From: Chitinophagaceae bacterium
GTDB taxonomy: Bacteria; Bacteroidota; Bacteroidia; Chitinophagales; Chitinophagaceae
Assembly (NCBI GenBank): GCA_023957755.1
Contig: JAMLGT010000003.1
Location: forward strand, 186,001-250,000
DNA: 64,000 bases
Direction: 5' to 3'
Below are positions 55,390-62,404 of the stretch, piece after piece; position 1 is the stretch's first letter; each line of letters begins with the position of its first letter. The notes below the pieces were generated by a model. The model saw only the letters and a list, made by a program, of their open reading frames with translations, did not search any database and had not been told where the DNA came from. The translations under genes and the position numbers were made by a program.

Positions 55390-56403
55390 CTAAAGGGTGT
55401 TTATTATGTGGATTGTCTTATCCACATCTTTGGGAGTGATGTCCAGATGTGTGACTATCCTGATTTGAGTGGGTGAAATTGGGATTACCCTGATATTATT
55501 TTTCAGAAGTGCATCGGCGAGGCTTTTTGCCGAATATTTTCCGTTGACTTCAAAAATGAGAATATTCGTTTCTACAGGGAACATATTGCTAATAAAGGAT
55601 TTTTGAAGAAGTGCCTCGGCAATCAGTTGGGCATGATGGTGGTCTTCCTTAAGCCTTTCAATATTGTGCTTTAATGCATACAGGCCTCCTGCTGCTATGA
55701 TACCGGCCTGCCGCATCCCCCCTCCAAATACTTTTCTAATGCGCCTGGCGTAGTTAATAAAATCTTTGTTGCCTAATAAGAGGCTTCCCACGGGGGCACC
55801 CAGCCCTTTGCTCAGACAAATTGAAATACTGTCGAACACCCTTCCGTAATCAGATGGAGTTTCGCCTTTTGCGATGATTGCGTTGAAGAGCCGTGCTCCG
55901 TCCAGATGCAGCGCAAGTCCATTTTTTAGGCATACTTCTTTGATTGCCACAATCTCATTGAAGTCATAACAACTTCCACCACCGCGGTTACTCGTATTCT
56001 CAAGTCCTACGAGCCTGGTCCGTGGCTTATGGATATCGTCCGGATTGATTGCATTCAGCACCTGATCTGCTGTGATTCTGCCGTGATAGCCCGGTATCAG
56101 CTTCGCCTGGCAGCCCGAATTAAAGGCGATTCCACCTCCCTCGTACACATAGATATGGCTTTGGGCTTCACACACCACCTCATCTCCGGGTCTGGTATGG
56201 GCCTTAATGGCGATTTGGTTGGTCATAGTACCACTGGGGCAGTAAAGTGCGGATTCCATCCCGAAAAGCGATGCTGCATATTCCTGAAGCTCATTCACGG
56301 TCGGGTCTTCTTCGAATACATCGTCACCTACTTTGGCGCTGAGCATAGCCTCCCTCATTTCTTTTCCGGGGCGGGTAACGGTGTCAGATCTATAGTCTAT
56401 CAT
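55390..56403 (-). CDS. ltaE: Low-specificity threonine aldolase
   Basis: A PLP enzyme splitting threonine/allo-threonine into glycine and acetaldehyde. At 337 aa it is typical of fold-type I aldolases. Seen are [20 protein letters not shown] (2-21), the PLP-ring stacking HIYVYEGGG region, [11 protein letters not shown] with the PLP-binding Asp, and [14 protein letters not shown] with the Schiff-base Lys near 203. It sits 77 bp upstream of pgi on the same strand, perhaps on a shared transcript; the start is close to a TATCTTTA promoter-like site (56408-56415). Confidence 0.92.
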   Translation of the reverse strand: MIDYRSDTVTRPGKEMREAMLSAKVGDDVFEEDPTVNELQEYAASLFGMESALYCPSGTMTNQIAIKAHTRPGDEVVCEAQSHIYVYEGGGIAFNSGCQAKLIPGYHGRITADQVLNAINPDDIHKPRTRLVGLENTSNRGGGSCYDFNEIVAIKEVCLKNGLALHLDGARLFNAIIAKGETPSDYGRVFDSISICLSKGLGAPVGSLLLGNKDFINYARRIRKVFGGGMRQAGIIAAGGLYALKHNIERLKEDHHHAQLIAEALLQKSFISNMFPVETNILIFEVNGKYSAKSLADALLKNNIRVIPISPTQIRIVTHLDITPKDVDKTIHIINTL

Positions 56404-56599
56404 GCGCTAAAGATAATGGAGATTCCATTTTTGATGGACATTTTGTGTGTAGAGGTTTTTATTGGAGACCGATGGGGATGGTACGTAAAACAAGGCATGA
56501 AAAATATTTTTTATTTGACATAATGGCTGGTATGGGTGAATAGGAATGGAATTTGCTGATCACTGCATTGATAATCCTGAGCAGAGGTGAATTGCAAAA

Positions 56600-56683
56600 A
56601 TGAAAGGGAAGGAGCGAGGATTTCGGAACAGATTGGCGTCGAAAAAGAAGATCAGGGCAGAAAGAGATGGAAAGCCTAAGTAA
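56600..56683 (+). CDS. Possible 27-aa basic micro-protein
   Basis: ATG at 56600 to TAA at 56681-56683. The product would begin MKGKERGFRNRLASKKK, and about 40 percent of its residues are Lys or Arg. AGGTGA lies 9 nt upstream, a good ribosome-binding site. No family is recognised; chance is a serious alternative at this length. It precedes the rpoD promoter and so would have its own transcript. Confidence 0.25.
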   Translation: MKGKERGFRNRLASKKKIRAERDGKPK

Positions 56684-56735
56684 ATAATTAACTATTTTCT
56701 TGGGCTAAAAGCTATGAAATGTTAATTTAACACAT

Positions 56736-56743
56736 TACTTTTG
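56736..56743 (+). promoter_or_regulatory. -7 promoter element of rpoD
   Basis: TACTTTTG followed by CG matches TAnnTTTG. It lies 102 nt before the rpoD ATG, leaving a leader of about 95 nt. Confidence 0.55.
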
Positions 56744-56845
56744 CGAATAGTTTAAAAGACCACTGCGAATTAGCAAATCTTTTGCAACACTTTCCCATCC
56801 ATTTTTATCCTTATACGGACATAAAAATAAACACAGAGTACAAAT

Positions 56846-57703
56846 ATGAGGCAACTTAAAATTGCTACACAGATCACGAACAGAGATTCGCAGGCTGTAG
56901 AGAAGTATCTGCAGGAAATCTCAAAGATCGGAATGATTACTCCTGAGGAAGAAACCATTCTCGCGCAAAAAATCAAGATGGGCGACCAAAGGGCGCTCGA
57001 AAGGCTTACAACAGCCAACTTGCGATTTGTGGTTTCGGTTGCGAAGCAATACCAACATCAGGGATTGTCATTGAGTGATCTTATCAACGAGGGTAACCTC
57101 GGCCTGATCAAAGCAGCACAACGCTTTGATGAAACAAAAGGATTTAAGTTTATTTCGTACGCTGTTTGGTGGATCCGCCAGTCTATCTTACAAGCGTTGG
57201 CAGAGCAGGGCAGATTAGTCCGCCTGCCTCAAAACAAAATTGGCACTTACAACAAGGCAAACAAAGCCTACATGGCTTTTGAGCAGGAACACGAAAGGGA
57301 GCCTTCTACTGAAGAGCTTTCCGAGATTCTGGAAATGAGTGAAACTGAAATCAACAACATTTTCCAGAGCAACACCCGCCATACTTCACTGGATGCTCCG
57401 GTTCACGAAGCAGAAGATGTAGCTATGGGCGATCTTTTGAAAGGTTCGGGTGAAACAGATGAAGATGTAATGCATGATTCACTGAAAAACGAAATCAGGC
57501 GTGTGCTTAAATCATTGAGCCCTCGCGAAGCTGAAATCGTCAATGCCTATTTTGGCCTGGACGGTGAAAATGGAGTTACCATCGAGCAGATAGGTCAGAA
57601 GTATGACCTCACTAAGGAGCGTATCCGCCAGATTAAAGAAAGAGCGATTAAGCGACTTCAAAAAGCTCGTTACAGCAATGCATTAAAAGCCTATCTGGGA
57701 TAA
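56846..57703 (+). CDS. rpoD: Primary sigma factor RpoD/SigA (short Bacteroidota form)
   Basis: The housekeeping sigma-70, 285 aa, lacking region 1.1 and the large non-conserved insert, as is normal in Bacteroidota. Regions in order: 1.2 (SQAVEKYLQEISKIGMITPE, 15-34), region 2 with LTTANLRFVVSVAKQYQ and RFDETKGFKFISYAVWWIRQ, region 3, and region 4 ending IRQIKERAIKRLQKARY. This factor would read the TTTG/TAnnTTTG promoters seen through the window. It has its own promoter and a strong terminator. Confidence 0.96.
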   Translation: MRQLKIATQITNRDSQAVEKYLQEISKIGMITPEEETILAQKIKMGDQRALERLTTANLRFVVSVAKQYQHQGLSLSDLINEGNLGLIKAAQRFDETKGFKFISYAVWWIRQSILQALAEQGRLVRLPQNKIGTYNKANKAYMAFEQEHEREPSTEELSEILEMSETEINNIFQSNTRHTSLDAPVHEAEDVAMGDLLKGSGETDEDVMHDSLKNEIRRVLKSLSPREAEIVNAYFGLDGENGVTIEQIGQKYDLTKERIRQIKERAIKRLQKARYSNALKAYLG

Positions 57704-57730
57704 TATTCCATTGAGTGTAAAAAGAAATCA

Positions 57731-57765
57731 GCCGTCTGAAAGAAATTTCCGACGGCTTTTTTTTT
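57731..57765 (+). terminator. Terminator of rpoD
   Basis: Stem GCCGTC/GACGGC (57731-57736, 57751-57756), then nine T. Confidence 0.88.
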
Positions 57766-57938
57766 GCGGGCAGGAGATGTTTAATCCCTGGAAAAAGCTG
57801 GCAAATTTCGTTTGAGGGCTGTCCGAAAAAATATTTGAATAAAAGGTAGTGAAAACCGTCTCTGATCCTTTGTATTATCTGCAAAGTGGAAAAGAGTACC
57901 ATAATATCTTCCCAAAATTTCTGATAGTACCTATAATC

Positions 57939-57971
57939 AAAAATGCCCTTCAGTCAGGAAACTGAAGGGCA
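57939..57971 (-). terminator. Terminator of the small lipoprotein gene
   Basis: 11-bp perfect stem TGCCCTTCAGT/ACTGAAGGGCA with a 6-nt loop. On the minus strand it is followed by TTTTTGATT. Confidence 0.82.
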
Positions 57972-58036
57972 ATATTATTAAAGGATTCTGGAAATCGTGT
58001 GATTCAGACTACTTCTTATCCTCTCTATGCATTTGT

Positions 58037-58237
58037 CTATCTGTTATACACTCTGGGGAGTGATTCTCTGAAGGCTTCCATTTCAGCTTCGCTCCACAGA
58101 TGGTGTTTCTGAGCCGGTAATACAGAGTCTGCATTGGTAGGGGTACCTTTTACAATGTCTTTAGAGCCTGTGCGCACAGTGCATGCTGAGAAGGCAATCA
58201 GAATAAACGAAAAGATAAAAAGCTTTGTTAGTTTCAT
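58037..58237 (-). CDS. Small lipoprotein, 66 aa
   Basis: A lipoprotein signal with IAFSACTVRTG (lipid Cys19) and a 48-residue polar mature part ending in SEAEMEAFRESLPRVYNR. Similar short lipoproteins with a C-terminal amphipathic stretch are frequent in Bacteroidota; no function is known. It has its own promoter (58264) and terminator. Confidence 0.65.
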   Translation of the reverse strand: MKLTKLFIFSFILIAFSACTVRTGSKDIVKGTPTNADSVLPAQKHHLWSEAEMEAFRESLPRVYNR

Positions 58238-58263
58238 TTTATGATAAATTAAATATGGTTTTG

Positions 58264-58271
58264 CAAATCTA
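58264..58271 (-). promoter_or_regulatory. -7 promoter element of the small lipoprotein gene
   Basis: On the minus strand TAGATTTG followed by C, 26 nt before the start. Confidence 0.5.
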
Positions 58272-58300
58272 TATCTTATGATTGTGACCTCAAAAAGTCT

Positions 58301-58831
58301 CTACAAAAATAACGACAGTCTGAACATAAGTGCAGAGAAACCGCCATGTCCGGCATAGCCGTCATAGGAGACTGTAAAGTCCAGAGGGAAGTCGTTTCTG
58401 CTAAAGTTATATCCTAACTGTGGTGAATATGCGAAAGTGGTCGCACTGGATCCGGAGAGGCTGTTCAGGCCAAGGCCTATAAGTGCGCCGGCATGGAAAC
58501 TACCTGCATACAGGTTGCCGCCCGCCATTACAGGAATGGCTGTATAGGCTTTATTTTTGGTGTTGGAGCCGGCCGATCTGCCTGCGAAACTGATGATACC
58601 TGCCTGTGCTACACCACTCATATTTTCGCGGAAGAAATGCTCTACCTGGAGAATACCGCCGATACCCAATCCCCATCCTTTATTGTTTGGAACGTCTTTC
58701 AAAGGGTTATGTGTAGCCACTCCGATTGCAGGTCCGATACCGAATTTGGTTCTGCCTTCCCTGTCACCTCGCTGTGCTGATACTGCTATTGCTACAAATA
58801 AAAGGGCAAATGCTAAAGCTGTCTTTTTCAT
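58301..58831 (-). CDS. Small outer-membrane beta-barrel-like protein
   Basis: A 176-aa protein with a signal peptide (about 1-19, ending AVSAQ). The rest is Gly/aromatic-rich and suited to about eight strands: FGIGPAIGVATHN, WGLGIGGILQVEHFF, FHAGALIGLGLNSL, FAYSPQLGYNFS. It ends in a FRLSLFL strand, as for a small OmpA/OmpW-like barrel. Function unknown. Confidence 0.72.
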   Translation of the reverse strand: MKKTALAFALLFVAIAVSAQRGDREGRTKFGIGPAIGVATHNPLKDVPNNKGWGLGIGGILQVEHFFRENMSGVAQAGIISFAGRSAGSNTKNKAYTAIPVMAGGNLYAGSFHAGALIGLGLNSLSGSSATTFAYSPQLGYNFSRNDFPLDFTVSYDGYAGHGGFSALMFRLSLFL

Positions 58832-58856
58832 AAATAAATATAATTTAGAATGGATA

Positions 58857-58864
58857 CAAAGATA
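58857..58864 (-). promoter_or_regulatory. -7 promoter element of the small barrel gene
   Basis: On the minus strand TATCTTTG, an exact TAnnTTTG match, 25 nt before the start. Confidence 0.55.
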
Positions 58865-58894
58865 AAGAGATGCTTAATAATGAAGTAAAAGATT

Positions 58895-58924
58895 AATCCC
58901 CATGTCCGTTAAGTCATGGGGATT
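58895..58924 (-). terminator. Hairpin after the DUF2911 gene
   Basis: 10-bp perfect stem AATCCCCATG/CATGGGGATT with a 10-nt loop, followed on the minus strand by TAATCTTTTA. A probable but weak terminator. Confidence 0.55.
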
Positions 58925-58960
58925 TACAATGGGTAGCAGGGCAGCGCCCTTCTATATATA

Positions 58961-59797
58961 TTATTTGAGTTCGGCAAGTAATTGCTCGCTCATAATTGTG
59001 TAGTTCTCATTTTTTGCTGCTTTCGCTGCCTCAAGTGCCTTGGTTACTGTTTCCTTTGCACCTTTTTTGTCTCCCAGTTTTTTCTGTATTACAGCCTTCT
59101 GATAGACCATATAGTATGGAGCTTCTTTTTGTGAAGTAATTGCGCCATTTACCATCTCAAGAGCTTTCTTATAGTTTTTATCGTAATCGAAGTAGAAGGC
59201 TGCCGCCTGCCAATAAGGCTTGTTGTCGCTCTTGAGGGCTTCTTCAATAGATGCCCTTATCCTGTCAGTGATGTTAGTGAATATAGGTATCTGAAGTCCG
59301 AAGTCTTCCCATTTAATGTTCAGCTTCAGGCTTTCAGGCTTCACATCTGAAAACTGCATTGTGAGGGTTTCTACCTTACCCGGGTTTTTCGACGCCTTTA
59401 CTTTCATTCTTAATACATCATCGCTTTCTTTGTATCCTGTGGCACCCCAGTTGTTTACACCTTTATTAAGTATAAAAGTCCAGTTGCCATCCTGAGCCGG
59501 AATGGTGTAGAGTGCATAAGTTCCGGAATCAATCTTTTTCCCGTTGATAGTAACCTCATCGGTGAAACGGATCTTGGTGGAAGCATTGGCACCTGTACGC
59601 CATACGGAACCCCAGGGCTCTATATTGCCGATCATATTTCTCCCTTTCAGTCCGGGACGCGAATAAGTGAGCTCGATACTTCCCAGTCCGAACTCCTGTT
59701 TGATAAACTGAGTAGGGGAGGCTGCCGGCATTTTTACCTGAGCATACACACCACTAATACAAAATAATGCGACTATCCCACTAAGAATTTTTTTCAT
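58961..59797 (-). CDS. DUF2911 domain exported protein
   Basis: A 278-aa protein with a signal peptide (about 1-19). The DUF2911 domain follows: PTQFIKQEFGLGSIELTYSR (28-47), PWGSVWRTGANASTKIRFTD, SGTYALYTIPAQDGNWTFIL, NWGATGYKESDDVLRM. The C-terminal ~90 residues are a TPR-like helical stretch (YWQAAAFYFDYDKNYKKALE, YMVYQKAVIQKKLGDKKGAK). Found mainly in Bacteroidota; function unknown. Confidence 0.9.
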   Translation of the reverse strand: MKKILSGIVALFCISGVYAQVKMPAASPTQFIKQEFGLGSIELTYSRPGLKGRNMIGNIEPWGSVWRTGANASTKIRFTDEVTINGKKIDSGTYALYTIPAQDGNWTFILNKGVNNWGATGYKESDDVLRMKVKASKNPGKVETLTMQFSDVKPESLKLNIKWEDFGLQIPIFTNITDRIRASIEEALKSDNKPYWQAAAFYFDYDKNYKKALEMVNGAITSQKEAPYYMVYQKAVIQKKLGDKKGAKETVTKALEAAKAAKNENYTIMSEQLLAELK

Positions 59798-59844
59798 AAA
59801 TGTACATTTTGATTAATGGGTAAATATAGCCAATTAGCCCCTGA

Positions 59845-60663
59845 TTATTCGAAGAATATTCTCACAGTTTGGTAAAGAATTCTGTTCTTGCTGTCATCAG
59901 GCCCGGGGTCTTTATATCGTTCCAAACCAAAGAGCCCGGCAGCATTGCCTTTATTGACTGCAATCTCCAGGTAACCTGCGGTATTAAAAAGAGCCAGCTT
60001 TTCACTCATGGGCACATCGCCATAAGTTTCACTTATTTTTTCTATAGGTTCGCCACGGGTACAATGTATTTTAAAACTCCTGCCTTTTCTGTTTTCTTCA
60101 AATTCTTCACGGGTAATATTGATAACCACATTTTCGAACCGGTCGATAAACAGGATTTGCCCTTCGATGGAGTTAGATGTAATGATAGGACGAAGCGAGT
60201 TTTTTTCAGCAATTTCAATTTGTGTATCTCCAATTTCTGAGAGCGACTTACCACTTTCTATTTCGCGGATGGCTTCTGCAAATACTTTTACACAGGTGAT
60301 CGTGTTTTTTTGCCCCTTATTTTTAAGTGATAAGGCTACTTTCTCCACAGGAGATTCGCCGAGAATCATTTTTATCAATCCGTTATCGGCTAGGCCAATA
60401 TACTGTCCTTGATGGCGTACCAATATTAGAAAGTCATGATTCTTATCGAATAAGTCGATTAATACAAGATGAATTGTGCCTTCAGGGAAATTGCGCAGGG
60501 TATTTTTACAGATATAGGCTGCTTGTGGATAATTAAATGGGTTTAGCGTGTGCGATATGTCGATGATGGTTGATTGCCGGTTAGCTGTCAGAATTTGCCC
60601 TTTAACAGCACCCACCATATAATCTTGTGTGCCGAAGTCTGTAGTAAGGGTAATGAGCGCCAT
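59845..60663 (-). CDS. SAM hydroxide adenosyltransferase (DUF62)
   Basis: A 272-aa member of the DUF62 family, related to SAM-dependent fluorinase/chlorinase. Characterised members hydrolyse S-adenosylmethionine to adenosine and methionine. The N-terminus LITLTTDFGTQDYMVGAVKG (3-22) and the IIDISHTLNPFNYPQAAYIC segment match; residues typical for a hydroxide-using rather than halide-using enzyme cannot be fully checked by eye. With ahcY it belongs to SAM turnover, although far apart. Monocistronic with its own promoter. Confidence 0.88.
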   Translation of the reverse strand: MALITLTTDFGTQDYMVGAVKGQILTANRQSTIIDISHTLNPFNYPQAAYICKNTLRNFPEGTIHLVLIDLFDKNHDFLILVRHQGQYIGLADNGLIKMILGESPVEKVALSLKNKGQKNTITCVKVFAEAIREIESGKSLSEIGDTQIEIAEKNSLRPIITSNSIEGQILFIDRFENVVINITREEFEENRKGRSFKIHCTRGEPIEKISETYGDVPMSEKLALFNTAGYLEIAVNKGNAAGLFGLERYKDPGPDDSKNRILYQTVRIFFE

Positions 60664-60698
60664 GGATATCCGGAAAATTATTTATTACTATATCTCTG

Positions 60699-60706
60699 CA
60701 AATCTA
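60699..60706 (-). promoter_or_regulatory. -7 promoter element of the SAM hydrolase gene
   Basis: On the minus strand TAGATTTG followed by C, 35 nt before the start. Confidence 0.5.
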
Positions 60707-60733
60707 TGTTTTCCTTAGCTTTTAATGGACTGC

Positions 60734-61534
60734 CTATTTGATGAGTACACCATTTTTGTAGAAGAAATTACGTGTCAGGCGATCAGACCAGGCTGGAAAG
60801 AATTTATTCATAAACACTGTGAGTTTACCCTGTGCTGTCATTACCAATGTGCGTTTTCTTTTTTTGATAGCCCGGATGATGAGCGCAGCACACTCTTCAG
60901 GTGTCATGAGTTTATCTTCATTTAATGGTGATTTACCCTGTGCTGACGTGGTTTTGGTGAGTGCGGCCTTCCTTACGTTCGACTTGGTAAAACCCGGACT
61001 CACCCATAAGACATTCACTCCTGTATCCAGTAATTCGCTTCGCAATGCTTCCATCCATCCCTGAAGTGCAAACTTGCTGGCACTATATCCACTTCTGCCC
61101 GGAAGTCCGCGGTTACCGGCGATACTTGAGATACCCACAATCGATCCCTGGTTGTCGATGATGGATTGGATAGCATACCGGGTGCAATTGATCGCGCCAA
61201 AAAAGTTAATTGCCATTACTTTCCTCATGGTTTCCAGCGACACTTCGTTAAAAGGAGATCTCATGGATATGCCGGCATTATTGATAAGGATGTCTATTTT
61301 ACCGTAGTGGGCAATGGTTTTTTCTATGAATTCCCGCGCCTCCCCTTCATCACTCACGTCGCAGGGGAGTGCAAGTAAATGTTGATTATTATGGCTGGTG
61401 ATTAGCGCATTAAGTTTTTCCTGCGATCTGCCACATGTAGCCACTCTGGCGTCCTCCTGTAATAATTGTGATACCAGCGCCTTCCCAATACCATCCGACC
61501 CTCCGGTGACTACAATTACCTTGTCTTTTAACAT
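60734..61534 (-). CDS. Short-chain dehydrogenase/reductase
   Basis: A 266-aa classical SDR. Cofactor loop VTGGSDGIGKAL (9-20), NNAGISMRSPF (the NNAG motif), the catalytic Ser in VGISSIAGNRGLPG, and YSASKFALQGW with the Tyr-x3-Lys pair. The C-terminal ~40 residues have basic and hydrophobic character (IIRAIKKRKRTLVMTAQGKL), as in the DHRS7-like membrane-associated subgroup. Substrate unknown; lipids or retinoid-like compounds are typical of that subgroup. Confidence 0.92.
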   Translation of the reverse strand: MLKDKVIVVTGGSDGIGKALVSQLLQEDARVATCGRSQEKLNALITSHNNQHLLALPCDVSDEGEAREFIEKTIAHYGKIDILINNAGISMRSPFNEVSLETMRKVMAINFFGAINCTRYAIQSIIDNQGSIVGISSIAGNRGLPGRSGYSASKFALQGWMEALRSELLDTGVNVLWVSPGFTKSNVRKAALTKTTSAQGKSPLNEDKLMTPEECAALIIRAIKKRKRTLVMTAQGKLTVFMNKFFPAWSDRLTRNFFYKNGVLIK

Positions 61535-61550
61535 GCGATTTCAATTTTGA

Positions 61551-61558
61551 CAAAAATA
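61551..61558 (-). promoter_or_regulatory. -7 promoter element of the SDR gene
   Basis: On the minus strand TATTTTTG, 16 nt before the start. Confidence 0.5.
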
Positions 61559-61672
61559 ACAGAGAAAGCCGACTAAATCGCTAAAAGACAATACAGTTAA
61601 TACTTAGGGCTTGCCCCTGAGACCGCCAAAACCGCCTTAATGCAGGTGTGTTGAAAAAAAACATTTTAAAAG

Positions 61673-61703
61673 TTTGGCTCAATGCCTTTTTGCCCTATTT
61701 TTG
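61673..61703 (+). promoter_or_regulatory. Promoter of tRNA-Lys
   Basis: TTTG (61673-61676), a 19-nt spacer, then TATTTTTG (61696-61703): a textbook Bacteroidota -33/-7 pair, 20 nt before the tRNA. Confidence 0.8.
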
Positions 61704-61723
61704 CACACCTTTTTAAAAGGAAA

Positions 61724-61796
61724 GATTCGGTAGCTCAGTTGGTAGAGCAATACACTTTTAATGTATGGGTCCTGGGTTCGAGTCCCAGCCGGATCA
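61724..61796 (+). tRNA. tRNA-Lys (TTT)
   Basis: A 73-nt cloverleaf. The acceptor GATTCGG pairs with CCGGATC, discriminator A61796. The anticodon stem is ATACA/TGTAT around the loop CTTTTAA, with anticodon TTT at 61757-61759. The T-arm has TTCGAGT. No CCA is encoded. Strong promoter and terminator; unlike tRNA-Asp it carries no cassette at its 3' end. Confidence 0.97.
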
Positions 61797-61799
61797 CAA

Positions 61800-61827
61800 C
61801 CCTGAATTTTCCAGTTCAGGGTTTTTT
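61800..61827 (+). terminator. Terminator of tRNA-Lys
   Basis: Stem CCCTGAA/TTCAGGG with an 8-nt loop, then TTTTTT. Confidence 0.88.
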
Positions 61828-61853
61828 CTTTTATAGCCCTCGGTCAGGAAGGC

Positions 61854-62276
61854 CTATCTCTTGATAGGATTAGTAGTCACCGCGCCTGCCCCTTCTTTAT
61901 TCTTTTCGTAAGTGTTATAGAGCGGACTGCTACTGCCCAGTCGTGTGTCTCTGTACATGTGTTTTTCAGGGGTCAATTTTGCGGCTGCAGAATCAATTGC
62001 CATTTCTTCAGATGAGATAGGTATCATGCCACCGGACTTATTAGGGTTGGTAGTAATCGCTCCGGCGCCATTGTCATTTTTTTGGTAGGTGTTGTAAAGC
62101 GGACTACTGCTCCCCAGCCTGGTATCCCTGTACATGGGAGTAGCTACAGGCTGTTGTGATTTTTGTTTCAGGATGGTTGATTTTATTTTGGCCGTATCTG
62201 TTTTTGTGTAGCTGAAATCCTGTGCCTTGGCAGTGAATGCGAAACAGCAGCACAGTATAATCATTAAGTATTTCAT
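61854..62276 (-). CDS. Small secreted protein with an internal 33-residue duplication
   Basis: A 140-aa protein with a signal peptide (about 1-18). The mature part holds two near-identical 33-residue blocks at 48-80 and 107-139. Each starts MYRDTRLGSSSPLYNTY and continues with GAGA and TTNP. The 26-residue linker is acidic. The block has no membrane or catalytic pattern that I recognise. Known relatives are short Bacteroidota exported proteins of unknown role. It has its own promoter. Confidence 0.75.
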   Translation of the reverse strand: MKYLMIILCCCFAFTAKAQDFSYTKTDTAKIKSTILKQKSQQPVATPMYRDTRLGSSSPLYNTYQKNDNGAGAITTNPNKSGGMIPISSEEMAIDSAAAKLTPEKHMYRDTRLGSSSPLYNTYEKNKEGAGAVTTNPIKR

Positions 62277-62321
62277 GGTAACATTATTTTCTTCTGAAAA
62301 GTGTCAATAAAAAATAGTGCC

Positions 62322-62329
62322 CAAAAATA
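62322..62329 (-). promoter_or_regulatory. -7 promoter element of the duplicated-motif gene
   Basis: On the minus strand TATTTTTG followed by G, 45 nt before the start at 62276. Confidence 0.4.
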
Positions 62330-62404
62330 TTCGCGGGCTGATTTTATCAATCCTTTAGTACAGATGACTACCTTTTATCTTGCAACGCAGGAAAATGAAA
62401 ATAG

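Larger units (their letters stand above)
56404..56845. other. 442-bp divergent intergenic region of ltaE and rpoD
   Basis: Holds the ltaE promoter-like site, the rpoD promoter (56736-56743) and a possible 27-codon basic ORF (56600-56683). No other gene or repeat is visible. Confidence 0.5.
57704..58036. other. 333-bp intergenic region between rpoD and the small lipoprotein gene
   Basis: Contains the two convergent terminators listed separately. Between them (about 57790-57920) nothing is recognised. Confidence 0.5.

Noticed and set aside
57800-57900. Insertion-sequence remnant suggested by a GGGCTGTCCGAAAAA stretch
   Set aside because: No inverted partner, transposase fragment or target duplication is visible.
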